Source: Larus michahellis
Taxonomy: Eukaryota; Chordata; Aves; Charadriiformes; Laridae
NCBI RefSeq assembly: GCF_964199755.1
Contig: NC_133900.1
Coordinates: 74,756,727 to 74,820,726 of the forward strand
Length of the DNA: 64,000 bases
Direction of reading: 5' to 3'
Shown: in pieces, positions 23,934-38,200 of the stretch
How the letters are laid out: each line of letters begins with the position of its first letter
Position numbering within the stretch: position 1 is the stretch's first letter
Notes under the pieces: generated by a model
The model's input: only the letters and a program-made list of their open reading frames with translations
What the model was told of the DNA's origin: nothing
Databases searched by the model: none
Position numbers and translations under genes: made by a program

Positions 23934-23997
23934 ATGAGTTCTGGTTTTAACCCTTTGCTCACTCCTGCACTGTGTGGGCTTGATCAAATCATTTGGG
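23934..23997 (+). mobile_element. Probable MIR (CORE-SINE) fragment, short
   Basis: GAGTTCTGGTTTTAACCC, then CACTCCTGCACTGTGTGGG, then CTTGATCAAATCATTT follow the order of the MIR core (GGGTTCAAATCC, then CACTTACTAGCTGTGTGACC, then TTGGGCAAGTCACTT). The shared CTGTGTG, CTTG, CAA and TCA words have the right spacing. Only about 60 bases can be followed. The call is by memory of the consensus and could be chance, though the ordered match makes that less likely. Confidence 0.45.
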
Positions 23998-26900
23998 GTA
24001 ATGTTTTTAAGCATTCCCTCATCTTGACATTTCCCACAATTGACATTTACTCAGTAACCCCTTTCTTTTTCCCTCCTGCTTCCCCTTGCAGGGCTGTTTT
24101 CAGAAGAAGTGGCCAGTGATTCTTGTGGGTATCAATCAACAGCTCTGAAAAACAGGTCATAATTCACAGTTAATCCCCCCTTCTAAGCAAGGCTGAAAGC
24201 CTCTTTTCTTATGCTAGCCCCACTGGCCCAATCAGTGTGTTTTTTCCCAATATCAGCTATAATCTGTCTCCTAGCAAGTTAAGTTGATTTCTACAATAAA
24301 ACTGCCCCGGTGATGTTTCTTTTCTGCAATCTGTTAACATCACGAGAACAGAAATTTCCAAACATTTGTCAGAGAAGCACGTTCTCCTTATAGCTATTTA
24401 CCTAAGAAAAAATGAATTAACTCTCCTAGGTTTATTTTGTTAATGGTGCCTAGATACAGTGCTGTTGGGTACATTGGAAATTAGCCTAAATAGAACTGTC
24501 CTGGAGAATTCATTTGGAAAAAAAACTGATTCCTACTAAAAACCTTTAGAGATGAAGATGTAACTTTGTCATCACAAACACTTCTTAATGGGTTCCATTT
24601 CAAGTATAAAGCATTTTGCATTTGGGCTAACACCCTTATACTATGTTTCAGTTTGATTTTATTTAAAAGCAAACAGAAAATGCTTGAATAAAACTTTACA
24701 GCGGGAATTGATCAATTATTTAATGCATTTATTTATGTTAGGAGGTAAAGGGCCTTTGACTCCTAAGAACACACATGCAGACGGCAAAGGAGGGGCAATT
24801 AGTAAGACAGTCTGGCATATGGGAGAGGCATACAACACTAGAAAAACATTCCCAGAACTTCAGTATTACAAATTTTCACATTGTTTTTTGACCCAGGTGC
24901 CTAACCAATAATAAGAGTCTCTTAAGATGTTCCTCTTGGGATGGAGAAGACTATGTAGGATCTAGACAGCTTCTCTGATGCTGAACCTACAGACTGAGCA
25001 TGGCAGAGGTAAAATAAGAGAATATTTCTTCACCTAGAAAATTCCTTGTCTGTTCAACCAGCGATGGAAACTCAGCCAGGCTGCTGTGTTTGGGGCTTGA
25101 ACTGTGGACCTATCCTTTGCTATGCTGCCTTTCTTTGTCCCAGCAGACACCAGTACGGACTTTTTCTTGGACCTTTCCAACGTTCTTCCTGGTCATTCCT
25201 GTATGCCCACTTCCATGTACGTGCTTGTTTATGATTTATAGCATTTGTGACACGTGTTTCTAAAGCAGGTTTTTATTTCAACAGCCTGAGGTCAGTAAGG
25301 ATCTAGACAAAATAGTAGGCTAACTGCATGTCTGGCCTCATTTTTCTCAAAACATGAGGTGGCTCTTTGGGTTAAAGCTGTCCCCCTTTGCCATGGAAAT
25401 CAGGTTCAGCAAAGGTCCTGCCTAGGTGATCTGGCAGCTGGTCACCATCGTACCAGCGCTCAGTTTTTTCTTTTCTCTCCTCCCTCCTTGTCCTTTCCAT
25501 GGGAACAGGAAATTATCAGAGTTTCTGTGAGTCTCCGTTACTGACTTAGTCCTGGGTTGTGTAATTTTTCTTGGCATTTCTTGTGTGTTATAGAACAGCC
25601 TGGAGCTATTTCACAATCAGCACCATCTAAAAAAAACCCAACTGTAGAAATACATTGACATTCACAAATCAATCACAGCTAGCCCTTAATCCTAAAGCTC
25701 TCTATCAGCATTTTTACCGTCTGACATCCTGCACCTGTTTGTGCCTGGTGTGTCTTTGCTGCCTTCGTTCTCTGGGATTTCTGACTCTTTTCAAGGACGT
25801 CAGAAAGTCTTCAGAAGAAGAGCCATGGGTTTTCCTTGGGTGACCCATGCCTGCTTTGTGCTTTTTGGGGAATGCTGAGATGTGCCTGGTTTGGGCAAAC
25901 TCCTATTGTTTCGACTGGTTTTGAAGTGGAGTTTCATGGCTCCTAGAAGTTTTTGCAGTTATAATTACAGCAGCAGTCCCTCCTATAACGAGATTTCTTT
26001 CCATATTTTCGAATCCCATCTACTCTTATACAAGCAGATGTGAATCAAGGGGCCGAGTGCTGTGGGTTACAAACATTGCTTTGTATATTTTGCAGTTAAA
26101 AGTGCACAGTTCAGTGTAGAAGCAGTTGTTTTTGGATATCCCTTCAACTGGATTGTTTAATCACTGCAGCGTGCCCTAAATTCCACTGATGCAAAATGGG
26201 ACTTCAAGGTTTGCCATCTGTTGCTCTGTCAGCATCTCAAAGAAGCCAGAAACTGGAAAGAGAAAACTATTAAGAAAATGTACTTTTCCTGCATTGAAAC
26301 ATGTGCAAGTCACATTGCATGTTGCAATAAAAAGAAATTCTTGATCAATGTTTTGAAAAATCTAAAGATTAAGTATTAAATATTGAATTTTCTCTTTCTT
26401 CCCTCCCTCTGGAAATACATACTGCATTCTACTTTGTTCTACCAAAAAGGCCAAAGAGCTGGGGATCAGTGTGTTCTTTGGGATGCAACACCATTGTTTG
26501 GGGAAATAAAACACTGGGTCAATTCACAAGGCATTAAACGAAGCTCTTTGGCTCCTGCATGGCATTCCAGCGCAGGCAGTGAGCTGTGGGGAACATACCA
26601 GGTAATTCATACCCAAAAGAATTCAAAAGGGAGGCAGAAAAAGCTATTTTTCTGAAGAGCAGAACTTCTAATCCTAAAATAAAAGAAGGAAACTATGCAA
26701 ACAAGATTTGCCTGTAAGAAAATCACATGCCTTGGGTGTGCTATGGGGTTTGCCCCGTGGCCTATCTGCGTTACAAGGCAGTGTAATGCCCAGATTACGG
26801 CATGCATTCATAGGCCTTTTCAAATACTCAAATGTCCTCGATGCTGTAACAATGAGACAAATGCACAGACATACCTCTCACACTGTTCCGTGTCATTTAG

Positions 26901-29003
26901 GTGAAGCTAATCCTTTTACAGTCAAGATTGTAAATAGCTTCCAACCAAAAGCCTAATTTAGGTATCAACATTTCATTCCGTGTTTATACAGAGCCTGGTG
27001 CAATGAGATCCTAATCCCTGACTAGGCTTCTTTAGCAGTACCGCAATATGATTAAGAGATCTTTCCTTTTGTGCCAAGAGTGGTATGGGGCCAAAGGAAA
27101 ACGGCAGAATCCAAGAAATAAAATGCCTATGGAGAAAGAAGAGGAATCCAGAGTGTGCCTACTCTTTGCATTGTGGTGATTAGGTTTCCACTGATGTCAG
27201 TGTTTTTGAATTAAGCTGTCGGTGGTCGATATAAAAATGTACTCAGGGAGATGGAAATAATAATTTTAAGATCCTAGATGGTTATGCTGTAAGATAATTT
27301 CTCTTACAAGGCTCTGCGTTTATGCATTTCTGAATGCATGAAGGAAAGTTCTCCTTTCACATCTGAACTTTATAAGCTCGGCAGTTGTGCTGATGAAGTC
27401 TTGACTTCACATCTGCAGGTAGTCCTACTGCACTGAGTGGATTCCCTTCTGGGAGTGGAGATATATGGCGTTGGACCATGTGGAAATATCTATATTTAAT
27501 AGAGAGTGCTCCAGATGTACTAGAACTGTCTTAGTCTGTCCTTTCCACATCCAGTGTCCTCCTGCTGAAAATTCAAAATGATGTATTTATTTATTTGCTT
27601 TGCATCCTGGGTGTGCACGTGGCTGACATTATTCTCTTTATAGTTTTAAATTGTGAATCATCACTTACTGATTCCATAGAGATCAAGGTGAAGTAGAAAA
27701 AGTAGCTCAACAGTTTATGACTGGCTTTATATAAGGAGCTTCAAATTTTTCACCTGTTTGTTTTCATATTAGTCCAAAGACTTTAGAATGAAGCTTTTTA
27801 GACCTTAAAGATTAAATTGTGTGCCCTGGGGTGAAAGCAGATGATGTCTCTGATCCTTGTCAGTATAAGCTGAAGCAAATGCCTTTCTGATCCCAAATCT
27901 AACACAACTGCTCTCTGAGCAGATAAGTAAGACATACTGCAGGCTTTATCTGCCATTGCTGCTCTATCACATCCCTTGGAGTGCAGGAAGATAGTCTGAC
28001 ACACCGGGGCCATGTTCATGGCATTTTCAATCCATCCTATAGCAAGCCCAATGTGATGGGATCCTGGCCTGTATCTGGGCCTCTTTAACAAGTGGCTCAG
28101 TCATTGTCTGCCACAAAAACGTCTTCCTGAGCTCCTCAGGAGGCCAGCAGAGGCCTTGAACCTTGAGCTATTATTTTGACAGCTGTTTGAGTGTAGCGCC
28201 AGGAGCGGGGTGAGTACGTCCAAGCTGGGCACAGGGAGGGGGTCTGTAATGGAGGGGGTCCTGGCCACACGGAGGGTGGGTGCACTGGCCCTCCAGTCTT
28301 CACCTCCACCCACTGGGGTTTTGCGTCAGAGCCCCCTCCTCTGGAGCAGTGTGTGATTTGCGCACTGGGTAATCAGTTCCCTGTTCCCCTTACAGGCTGT
28401 TTCAAAGTATAAATAGTCTCAGAAGTCTAAGCTCAACTCTCAAACCTTAAGTCTTTTCCAGCATGAGTAAACCTGTACTTTCTTTCTCCCCAGACTATCA
28501 TAAATCTTATACATGGTGTGTCATGTCTCTTTGAGAAGCTGGATAAGTTCAAAACATTTTTGTGACCTTTTTGTGCTCCCTCTTGTTATTCCCACATCCT
28601 TCTGGTGCGCAAGCAGAGGGAAAGAATGAATGTCTCCATAGCAGCTTTACCGAGGCTGTGCACAGGAGCAGGTTCTCTTTGCTACCTTTCTTTGGTATTT
28701 CTGTTTGTATTTATCGAAGGGTTATGGCAGCCTCTAGTAGTAGCATTGATGGTTACTTTCAACGATGAGTCAGTCGTGGCTGTTATCACAAGTCTGAGTC
28801 TCCCAGTCCGCGGCTGTCATCTGTGTCCCCGAGTCCCAGGTGCAGGTTGGATGGTGACCGTCTGACCTTGCAGTTCAGATCACTCTGCCTCCGCAGTCTG
28901 CTATTCTACCATTTTTATTTTGATCTACAGTGAATGCCACCAGCAAATATTTCATGCTTCTAAATGCTTGATAAACTGTTAGTGTTGGCTCAGGGACTGG
29001 TCC
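23998..29003. other. Unique non-coding DNA, nothing recognised
   Basis: No exon, RNA gene or interspersed repeat was recognised. A locally GC-rich purine/pyrimidine patch lies at 28190-28330 (GGGAGGGGGTC-type words) and leaves a 70-codon frame on the minus strand that is not considered coding. Remaining open frames are under 100 codons. Confidence 0.65.
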
Positions 29004-29240
29004 CTATGGAGCAGGCTGGAATGGCCTCAGTGACAGATACATCTCTGTTAAGACATGATGAGATTCACCGATGAGGAAGGTTTTAGTTATTTTAGTATGT
29101 ACTCTGTTATTTCTGCATAAAATTCTTTTAAACAAAATATCACCTGCTCCTAAATCAAATGCCTTGCAGAAATCCAAACAGACTATATCAATACACATGA
29201 CCTTGTCAACTATGCCTGAGATTCCCTCAAAAAGAGGTAA
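29004..29240 (-). mobile_element. Old CR1/L2-clade LINE remnant with RT motif
   Basis: On the minus strand a 64-codon frame starts at 29198 with the reverse-transcriptase palm signature LDFCKAFD (29154-29177), preceded by IDIV and followed by GDILFKRIL. This is the pattern V.LDF.KAFD...HDILL.KL typical of CR1-group LINEs. The plus-strand words GATTCCCTCAAAAAGAGGT to the right may extend the copy a little upstream in the sense direction. The rest is too decayed to follow. This is a dead fragment of an old element; CR1 is more likely than L2 in a bird. Confidence 0.55.
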
Positions 29241-32200
29241 TATTTAATGCCTTGATTTTCTGGTATATGGGACAGCATGAGTGCTATTTCATCAAGCATA
29301 TGATGTACAGCCTGAGGCATTCATAGCTAATGGTGTGTGAAGCTAATGCACTGCTCTTAAAACTTTTTTCTAACCCTGACTAAAGAGCAATACTAGCGTT
29401 TTGACGAATGAATGGAAGTAACTGGGCTTCTGAGTAGGCTGAAATTATCATTGCATGCCATGATTTGCATTTTGGAAGGGTGATAGATGAAAACAGGCCA
29501 CTCATTTACAAATTAATTTGGCTGTTAAATCAAAAAAGGCAAAACTGAAAACAAGACTGTGACATGTCGGGTCTGGCCAACTTTGCTCAGACATTGTGTT
29601 TAGGACTGGCTGGCATCTTTTCCCATGTTAAGTAACGATGACCCCATAGTCAGAAAATATATAGAGACTTATTCTTCATTGTTTCTGGTTTCTTGTGTCT
29701 GATTTCTGTTTTTATTGCTAGCTGTTCTCTAGCAAAGTGTCAGCTTGGAGGCAACTGGGCTAATGTTGCGGTCCTTCAGGCGTAAATGCCAATACACTTT
29801 AATAAAGTGTACAGCAGGCTTCAGTATAGATTAGTGAGCCAAATTCCACTTGTATAACACTGTCTCCCAGAGACCCGCAGTCTGGACCATTACCCAATTG
29901 TCAATTAAAATTCCAGCGAGGCAGTGGACTCTTGTTCTTAGGACTGTGGCTGTAATATATTATTGTGTGTCTTTTTGAAGGGGATCTTTGAAACTAGAAT
30001 AAGCTTTATCCTAAGTAGATCTGAAGATTTTAGTCCAGAAGATATAAACCAGATGATGATATGTCTTAGTTTTTCTTATTCTATTACCATTCCATTCCAT
30101 TTTTATCCCAGACAGAATTTGCATAGAGACGATGTAAGGGAACTAAAATGGGTACAAAGAAGAGTCAAATGGAAGGTAATATAATTGGTGAGACCTCAAA
30201 CCTATTTATCAACTGTTTGCATTTTAAGCAGTTCTCTAGCATTCTTTTTATTTCTTTCTTATACCTGTTTCTGTAGGGTGGCATTTAATCAAGCACAGCA
30301 AACACTGGCGTAGGCTTGATCCCATTTCTCTTCATCTCGGACCTGGAGAAGCTCAGCTAAAAGACCTATTGCTAAAAAATTGATTCAAGTCTCTCTTCAG
30401 AGCGATTCCTTACAATCTGTAGTTCACAGAGTATCCTCCTTTCTGCTCATATCTCAGGGTCATAAAAACATAGAGCTTCTCTAAGGCGGAGGTTGGCAGG
30501 AGTGTTCGCTGCTGCTCCCTTGTAGGCAGGCTCTACCCGTGAGGCACACACACTTACCTTAAAAATTACAGTTTCTGCCAATGGCATGAATATTGGTTAT
30601 GAAATGAATTATTATTTTGTGTGTGTGTGTGATGTTAACACCGCTGAGCCTGTTCTGTTGTGATCCAAACCAAGGGTGGCTCCTGCTGCCTAAGTGAGGC
30701 TTCGCTGGTCAGTGAGCGCCAAGAGCCAGGCTGGCAGCTGGCAGGGTTACGTGAGGAACTGGATCACCTGGCAAATAAACTGTCCGCCCATCCCATGTGC
30801 AGGGTTACGCTACCCTAACCATCAAGAGACTGAGAAACTACTGTAGAGTTACAGAAGCCTGCGACAGGAAGAAGAAAGCCAGTGAAAGTTAGAGGCTGAA
30901 ATATAAGACCGAGGGTTTTTTTCCTTTGTTTACTCAATGCTATTAAAATAAATTGGCAGGTTAGCTCATTCTTTCAAAGGCACATATGAATAGCTAACAA
31001 AGACTTCAGACTCTGCAGAAAGCATTTATCAACACCTTTACCAAGTGGTTGTTTGCCCACTCTTTTGCTGGATTTTGTTGCTGCATTCCTGGCGATCACT
31101 CAGTAGTTTCACAGCAAGAAGCCACCGAATCGCTGCACGTGAAGGCTAAGGCAGCACAAGGAATTTAGCAATGCCTCTGTGCCTACGGACCGCGCAGGGA
31201 ATTTGGTCATCTAAAGTTCCTATGAGGTCTCTGGAAAATCCCACTTTCAAGAGGCCAGCTCGGCAGTTTTGTGCCCCGATAGCTCTAAGGGGGATGCCGC
31301 AGATTCCTCACCCACGGGGCTTCTCATAATGTTAGCAGCCTGGAGAGATTTACTTGCCTAACTGCTAGTGAAATCCTATGGGAGTTAGAGAAACCAGAGA
31401 GGAGCAACCGAAGGCGCTACCCTGCTTCCCCAGCTGGAACGAAAGGGATTAACCAGAGAAATGCAGCAGACAGCATATTGAACAGCATGAGCAGGCTCAC
31501 AGAGTTTCCCTCGGCATTCTGGCTTGACCAGCTCCGGTCCTGGCCAACGGAAGCCACGTGTCAGATGACAAATGTGGCAAAACATAGCGTTGTTTGCTCT
31601 GGGCTGTGTGTTTCCTGGATGTGATTATGTGTCTGTGGGAAACAGGTTCCTGCAGCCTTCCTGGCCGATTATGGGCAAACACGGATGGGATGCTGAATGC
31701 TGTTTGTGCTGTGGGGCTGCTCGTTCAAATATCATCCCAGGTGGCCTGTAACTAAATATTGTTACCACTTGATTAGAGCTCTCTCTTTAGTATCGACTAG
31801 CCACAGAGAAAGGAACCTGTGGTTTTACCTTGATTCTTAGCAGACAGACACCCACATCATAACAAGTAAGCCCCCCAGAGCTCGCCTGTTTATGTGGGAA
31901 GCCCCAGATGAGGTACCCAGGCTGGAATGGACAAGTGAGGCATTTGGGAAAGCAGCTAACCGTAATCCTGGGGGAAGTCTTTTGATATCAAGAGGATTGA
32001 GCATTGCTGTATTCTTTGTGGTAGAAGACCTGACTTTCAATTTCTTTCTGCTTTCATGTATGATCAATTCCCTTTAACTACTTGCTTCTAATTAAGAAAG
32101 GAAAGAAAACACAGTTTTAGTAAAAGATTGATTGATCACACAGTAAAAGCCAAATCCTCCACCAGTATAAACTGTCGTTGTTCTAACGGCTCAAGGGGAG

Positions 32201-35200
32201 CTTCAGTCATCTGAAGCTCTTCCCCATCAATTTGGACAAGTTAAACCCATAAGCTTGTTGCAGTTCCCAATAATGATCAGCATGTGAGAAAACTGGCTTT
32301 GGCCTCTTGGCAGCAATGCATGATTAAATTATTTGAAGCCAAAGTTCAAGGAATGGAGGTCAGTCATAGAGGAGAACAAGTGTGATTCCTATTCTCTGGG
32401 CATTTTCTTATAGATGTTCCAGGGTCTCCTACTGAAAAAAAAAAAAAAATCATATCTTAACTTGGGAGATGAGATAGATAACACTATGAAGAATAATTCC
32501 TGAAAAGACTTTTGTTTCTTTGCCTTGCCCTGTATAATCCTCAGCTCCACAGCAGGAACTGTGATCGGAGATCTACCGCCTTGAACTAAATGCTGTATAA
32601 ACGGAGTTTAAAAGGAATACAAGGAAAACAGGAGTCTTCCTCCACAATGTTAATCCATCATTTTACCTTTTAGGTGGAGGGTGTTTCCAACATTCACCTT
32701 GGGTAAGAGACCACCTCCAAGGCGCTGAGCTGAAAAGCTGAACGCTCTCTGGAGTTGTGAACATCAAAGGCCACAGTGGAAGTTTTTGAGTATTTACTCA
32801 TATGTTTTAGATTCATGCTGCAGACTAGAAGCTGACAGGAGGAAAAAAACCTCCATAGAACTCAAACCGCTTAGTAGCTGGTTGCAGCAAAACCCATCAA
32901 GGTTTATTTTCATCCTGTCCCAAACTTTTCATTAGTCAGAGTCCCTAAAATCACTTTATATGCTGGAGAGAAAGATGATTGTATAAACATGGGAAGAAAT
33001 CTTTCCCTTCCTAAATAGAAAAATATGGTCTTTTATAAATGTTGACTTTTCTTTAGGTAGTCTATAATAAATTAGTGTTGATAACAAAAGTAACTGAAAT
33101 CCAGTACAAAGAGTAAGTGGGTGGTCTGGAAATGAAAGAAAAGCAATATGGATTGATTTAATTTTTTTGTGGAGTCTCTGACAGAGTGAGACTCTGCCAG
33201 ACATTTTAGCTACATGACAGTTCGACTTTTTTACCTCTCTGATTATTCAGTATAGGATAGTAACTATGGTTGAGATATCTTTGAAAGCTTTGCTGCAGAA
33301 AAAGGTCTGAGACATCCCAATAAACTCAGTTGCCCGGTGTTTATCAGAACAGCAAACATATTCATGGAACTGGGCCAATTATAACGCAGGAAAAGAGTAC
33401 AGGAGGTTTTTGAAGACATACTGAAGATTTTGCAGGTGGAGGAAGATCTGACTATTGATTTCCATTTTGCACATTTAGCAGCTGACGCGAACTCACAAGA
33501 GCCACAACAGCACCAAAAGAAACAGCGAGGTATGAATCACACAAAATGTAAGTTGAAATTGGTTGCTTTGAAGTGCTGATCTTGGTTAAACAAAACTGTG
33601 GAGAAAGAAGGAAGGGAAAAATAGCTCCTTATCTGTGGCTGGGTACTTCCGAGGGGTTGGTCTTGCCACAGCTGGTAATGCTGCTACTGCTGGGGGAAGG
33701 ACACTGGGGAGTCGCTTCCAATGGCCCTGGGAGATGCTGTTTATCAAAGAAAAGAACAGCAATGTTACTTGTTGGTTGGTGGTTTGGTTTTTTTTTTCCC
33801 TCGGGGAAATGCTCAGGGAAATACAACTTATTGATAAGAGAAATACAAAGGTAACTCTCCCCTAACCTAGGAAAATGGGAATAACAACGTCTGCATAATC
33901 TATGTATTCTTGCTTATATCTCATTGAGGAGCTGTCTGCAATCTTGGCTGTTGAATTTTACTGGGTAGGGAGTAGTAAGGATGAAAAAGTGCCGGTATCA
34001 AGTTACTGCCTGTCCTAAAAAAAGCACATGCAAAAAAGTTGTCTGGTAAAAAATACTATTGTTTGAGTGTTAACTATTAGACTGTTTGATAAAATATTTG
34101 ATATATAATTCAATGGCAGCTGTGGAAAATCAAATGTTTCTTTCTGTATTCATTATTTATGCTATTAATAACCCTTTATAAATGTTATTCAAAGAAGATA
34201 AAGCAATTTGGTGAGTGATAGGTTTAGTGTAGACATTTCTTTGGTGGAGCTGGTCCATAAAGATAAACTGAACCAAGCATTAGTCAGAATTCACTGATGC
34301 TAACGAACAAGGATGATCTATACATGAATAAATTCATGGACACCAGCCTGATTAGTCCCATGAGGCAAATTCACAGGATCAGCCCGTATTTTGTAAGGAA
34401 CTTTCAATTAGATGATAGATGTTCTTTTTGATCTACAGTATATTATGGACATGGACTGAGACATTCCAGATCTGAGGACTCTTGAGGGAAAGGTTTTGCT
34501 GTTTGAACACAGGCCTTCGTGTAAATATCGCAGCTTACCATGACACCTTGTTTACAGCTGGGACCAAAATCTTAACCTATTGGGCTTCCCCAGAGCTGAA
34601 GAGGAAATTGAAGTCCAGTTCTGTAAATGTCAGATTCATCTCTAAAAATAAGCACCACGTATAACTTTCAAATCACAGCAGTTCACAGAATCTCCAAGCA
34701 ATCAAACAAGGTAGCAGGTCTAGTGTTTGAAATCCATCATTTATTGTCAGGTGTTGAAGGGCCAGTGCAAAGCTGGGGGTATATCTACATGTGTGGGGGG
34801 TACCTTACCACCCCATTAAGCTTCTTACCGCTATATTTGGACATCAAAAGACTAAAACACATTCTGTAGACAAAGGAATGGCTGGGGATGACTCCATCTC
34901 TGATGTTTTTTTTCTCTGCCCTGACTACTTGCTAAAAGACTCACATTTCCATATGTTTGCAAAGCGTATGCCCAGGGCATTCCCCATGGTATACCTGCCC
35001 TGGATCAGTTCTCCCAGGACTAGAAAATGTTTGCATGGAGGCATGCGGGCAAGCGTCTTCCTCCAGGTGGATGATGAGGGATGCTGGTGCGGTGAGGAAT
35101 GGTGTCAGGTCCCTACAAGGCACAGCATGTCTCATGAGCAGCCTTTGCTGGCAAGGCAAGAGATGAGCTTGCCACTGCGTCCTGCGGCTCAGTCATTCAG

Positions 35201-38200
35201 GCTGGTGCAGTGAATGTCCCTTGTACCACCGGGTTTTCTATATTTGCTGTGATTTAACACTGCAAAATAAAGAGAACAAGAGACTTAGCTATCCTATCCA
35301 AAGCCATCAGGACCTAGCCCAGGAAGAAAATGTTGTGGGGATTCTCCCAGCATCTTTAATATTGTCCATGGTATAATACAGAAAAGTCAAGCAACATCAT
35401 GGGCATCAAAATTTAGTGCTTATTTTCACTACATTGTGCAGGGATGCTGGGAATTGAAATAGTTGGACAAAAATGTAGACCTTGGAAAAAAGCAGGACTG
35501 TTACATAAATCCCCAGAATTTCAGTAATAAAATCAAGCTAGAGTGTTAAGCAGATGCCATCAGCTCCCTTTTAAGGCTTAACAGACCAGATAGGTTTTTT
35601 TAATCCCTTTATGTTTTATTTGAATGTTGAGTAAACATCTGATCTCTGCAGTGTATGTAGGCTGTGTGAAAGATTAATGTGGAAAAAATCAGCCCCATTT
35701 ACATACATCTGGACATAATTATTGTGCACTTAGTGCTGGGTACAGATATTGTCGTAATTCCAACCTCAGTGACACAGGAGGCATGGGAGCTCATTAGCTT
35801 TTCCCCTTTAGAGAGACAGGTTCAAAACTTACTTTCCAGCTGGAAAACAAACAAGTTTGTTGGGTTTTGCTTATTTACCATGTCCTTGAGGAGTCCCAGA
35901 AACATCATCAGTCTCTGCTGTTACAATGAGACCTCTGTGACCATCGGCCTGAGAACATCTTATTTTGGTATTTTGGGAGGTACAGCCCATCTCCTTTCCT
36001 GCAGCTTTGCAGGTCAGCCTGGCAGCCCCTCCGCCCATCACATCAGCGTGCTGGCACCCCGCTGTCTGTGAGGGGAGAACATGCAAGGAGGGTTCTTCTA
36101 GGATTTGGGTAATTTTCATAGTGACCGAATCAGTGGCCTGACTGCTGCAATTCAGACTTTCTCAGCAAAACTTCTGCCATTTGCTCCCGAGGAGCTGATG
36201 GGGGAATGGTGGGAGCACCTGGGGAGAGTGTGTTGGTGGCTCACACTGACCTCAAGGCTTGGGCAGCAGCACCCACAGAGGAGACTTACACAAGAGGCTT
36301 AACTGGGGCAGCGTGCAGACGTCAGGGGGAAAAAGAGTGACTGCATTTTGGCCAGGACAGGTTGCCTTGGGACCACTCAATGGCAGGCTATTTTTGCAAC
36401 AAGACTAGTGATAAAGCAAGAGGGCGTGGGATCATCTGTAAGTCTTCCAATATTTTAGAACAGTGAAAAAAAATGCTCACAGTAGATTTCAAAAATCAAT
36501 AAGAGAAGCACCATTGACAGTGGGAGCAAGATATGGTCTCCTTGTTATCCAGACATTCAAGTCTGAAGTATATGCTTACGTGCAGACACCACAATAAATG
36601 AACGCTTTGTATCGATTATGCAGTAGGCAGCTTAGAACAAGTTGGTTCGAAGGGGTATGTTCTGTATTTCAGCTGCACTTGACATGACAAATCTTCCTCT
36701 TGTTTTCAAACGCAGCACTGGCAAGGACACGCTTTGAGCTCATTTACTTCCCTCAAGAAGCAAAAGCAATTTTGGTTTCTTGATCCTGCTGCAATCTATC
36801 AAAAACAACAGATATGCCGTGGTCTTTCAGGAAGAGACATGAATGTTTTCCCCTCGAGGCATTTGAAAGCTTGGTTCAAATTTTAAATGAGCAGAATGCT
36901 AGCTTGTGAAATAAAATAAAACACCAGGGAAGACACATGAAGGGGTTAAGTGTCAGGGTCAGAAGTAAGATGAGAGTCAATGTATTGATTTCATGATAAC
37001 GAAATGATGGGTTTCACAGAAAGGATTAATCACTCTGAACTTCACAATCTTGGACAATAAAGGCTTGACTTTAATCTCAGCTGCAAAATTAAGATATAAA
37101 TTCATAATTTCCCCTCCCTCTGCCCCCAGATTGTTGACTTTAGTCTGGATTTTGATTTATCCTGTAACAGGAGTGGAATCTAGCATTGAAATTTGGATCT
37201 TGACCCAAACATGGTGCAGAACTGGACATACTGGAAAAGATGAGATTGTGATATTCTTGCGTCATATTCTGTGGTCAGGTTTTCTATTACATGTAAAAAA
37301 TGGGAACAGATCCTTCTGTGTGCTGGTTGCTGATACCCCACAAGAGAAGCAAGTGGTCATTTCATCATGTATGGGCAATCTCAAATGCCTGTGCTGCAAA
37401 ATCCCCACACTGGCCTCACGGCCCCTTGTAGTCCGTTACATCAAATTTCACCTGGCCATACTTATGGAAAACTGCATGTACCAATAAATCAAGTCTTTCA
37501 TTTGGGAATGCTCATTATGCCTATCTGCCATATCATCATTTCCCCATTATACTCTTTCAGTTGTTCTAAACTGGGGAGAGAAAATGCCCTGGATGAAAGA
37601 GAGGGTTTTTTTGCATCATGGAGTAATTTGACCCTGATATGAGCCTAAGCTGTGTGTCTCACTCCTTCCCTTCCCGTAACGTGTACTAAACCCACCCTGC
37701 TGCACTGCGTGAAGTTCAGCATGTGTTGCTCCAGACTGTGGAGCAGTTTGGTGAATGTAAGACCACGTTCCTTTCAGCGGTAACTGGATTGGAGGCTCTT
37801 GCCCAGGTGCACACCTGTGTCCTTCCACCCCCGTAAGAATATTAGACTCTCAAGCAACCTTTGGTCCAACCAGACACATACTGGGAATATTTGGCTGAGG
37901 AAACCAATCTACAGTAAAGCCCTTGAAGTGCATACATCCATCATAGCCCCATCTGCTTCCTTCTACTGATCCATTCCTCCTGGGAAAAATTGCTTGCTCA
38001 TGTAGAGTTACCACGGAAGCCTTAAAAGTGCAATCACTCCTGATTTTGCAAATGCCCAGGCAAGCAATCTGCTGCAAAATCATATCATGGAAGTGGATGG
38101 TCTGATTGCTGTTGCCAAAACATAGTGCATGGCAAATATTTTCCTTCATGTGGCTGTGCTTCTCTGGCCAAACTTTTGAGTACAGGGAGGCCATGGTGGG

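Noticed and set aside
28142-28160. Second CTCF site at GGCCAGCAGAGGCC
   Set aside because: The first half fits but the essential GGC and following bases do not.
30115-30180. LINE-like peptide with VRELKWVQRRVKW, resembling the CR1 E.VQRRATK segment
   Set aside because: Only a dozen residues resemble the family and nothing on either side continues the match.
33868-33930. MIR tail-like phrase AAAATGGGAATAACAA
   Set aside because: Single short phrase of common words without the preceding MIR core.
36635-36660. tRNA-like B box (GGTTCGAAGG)
   Set aside because: No matching A box or foldable cloverleaf, and the final conserved C is missing.
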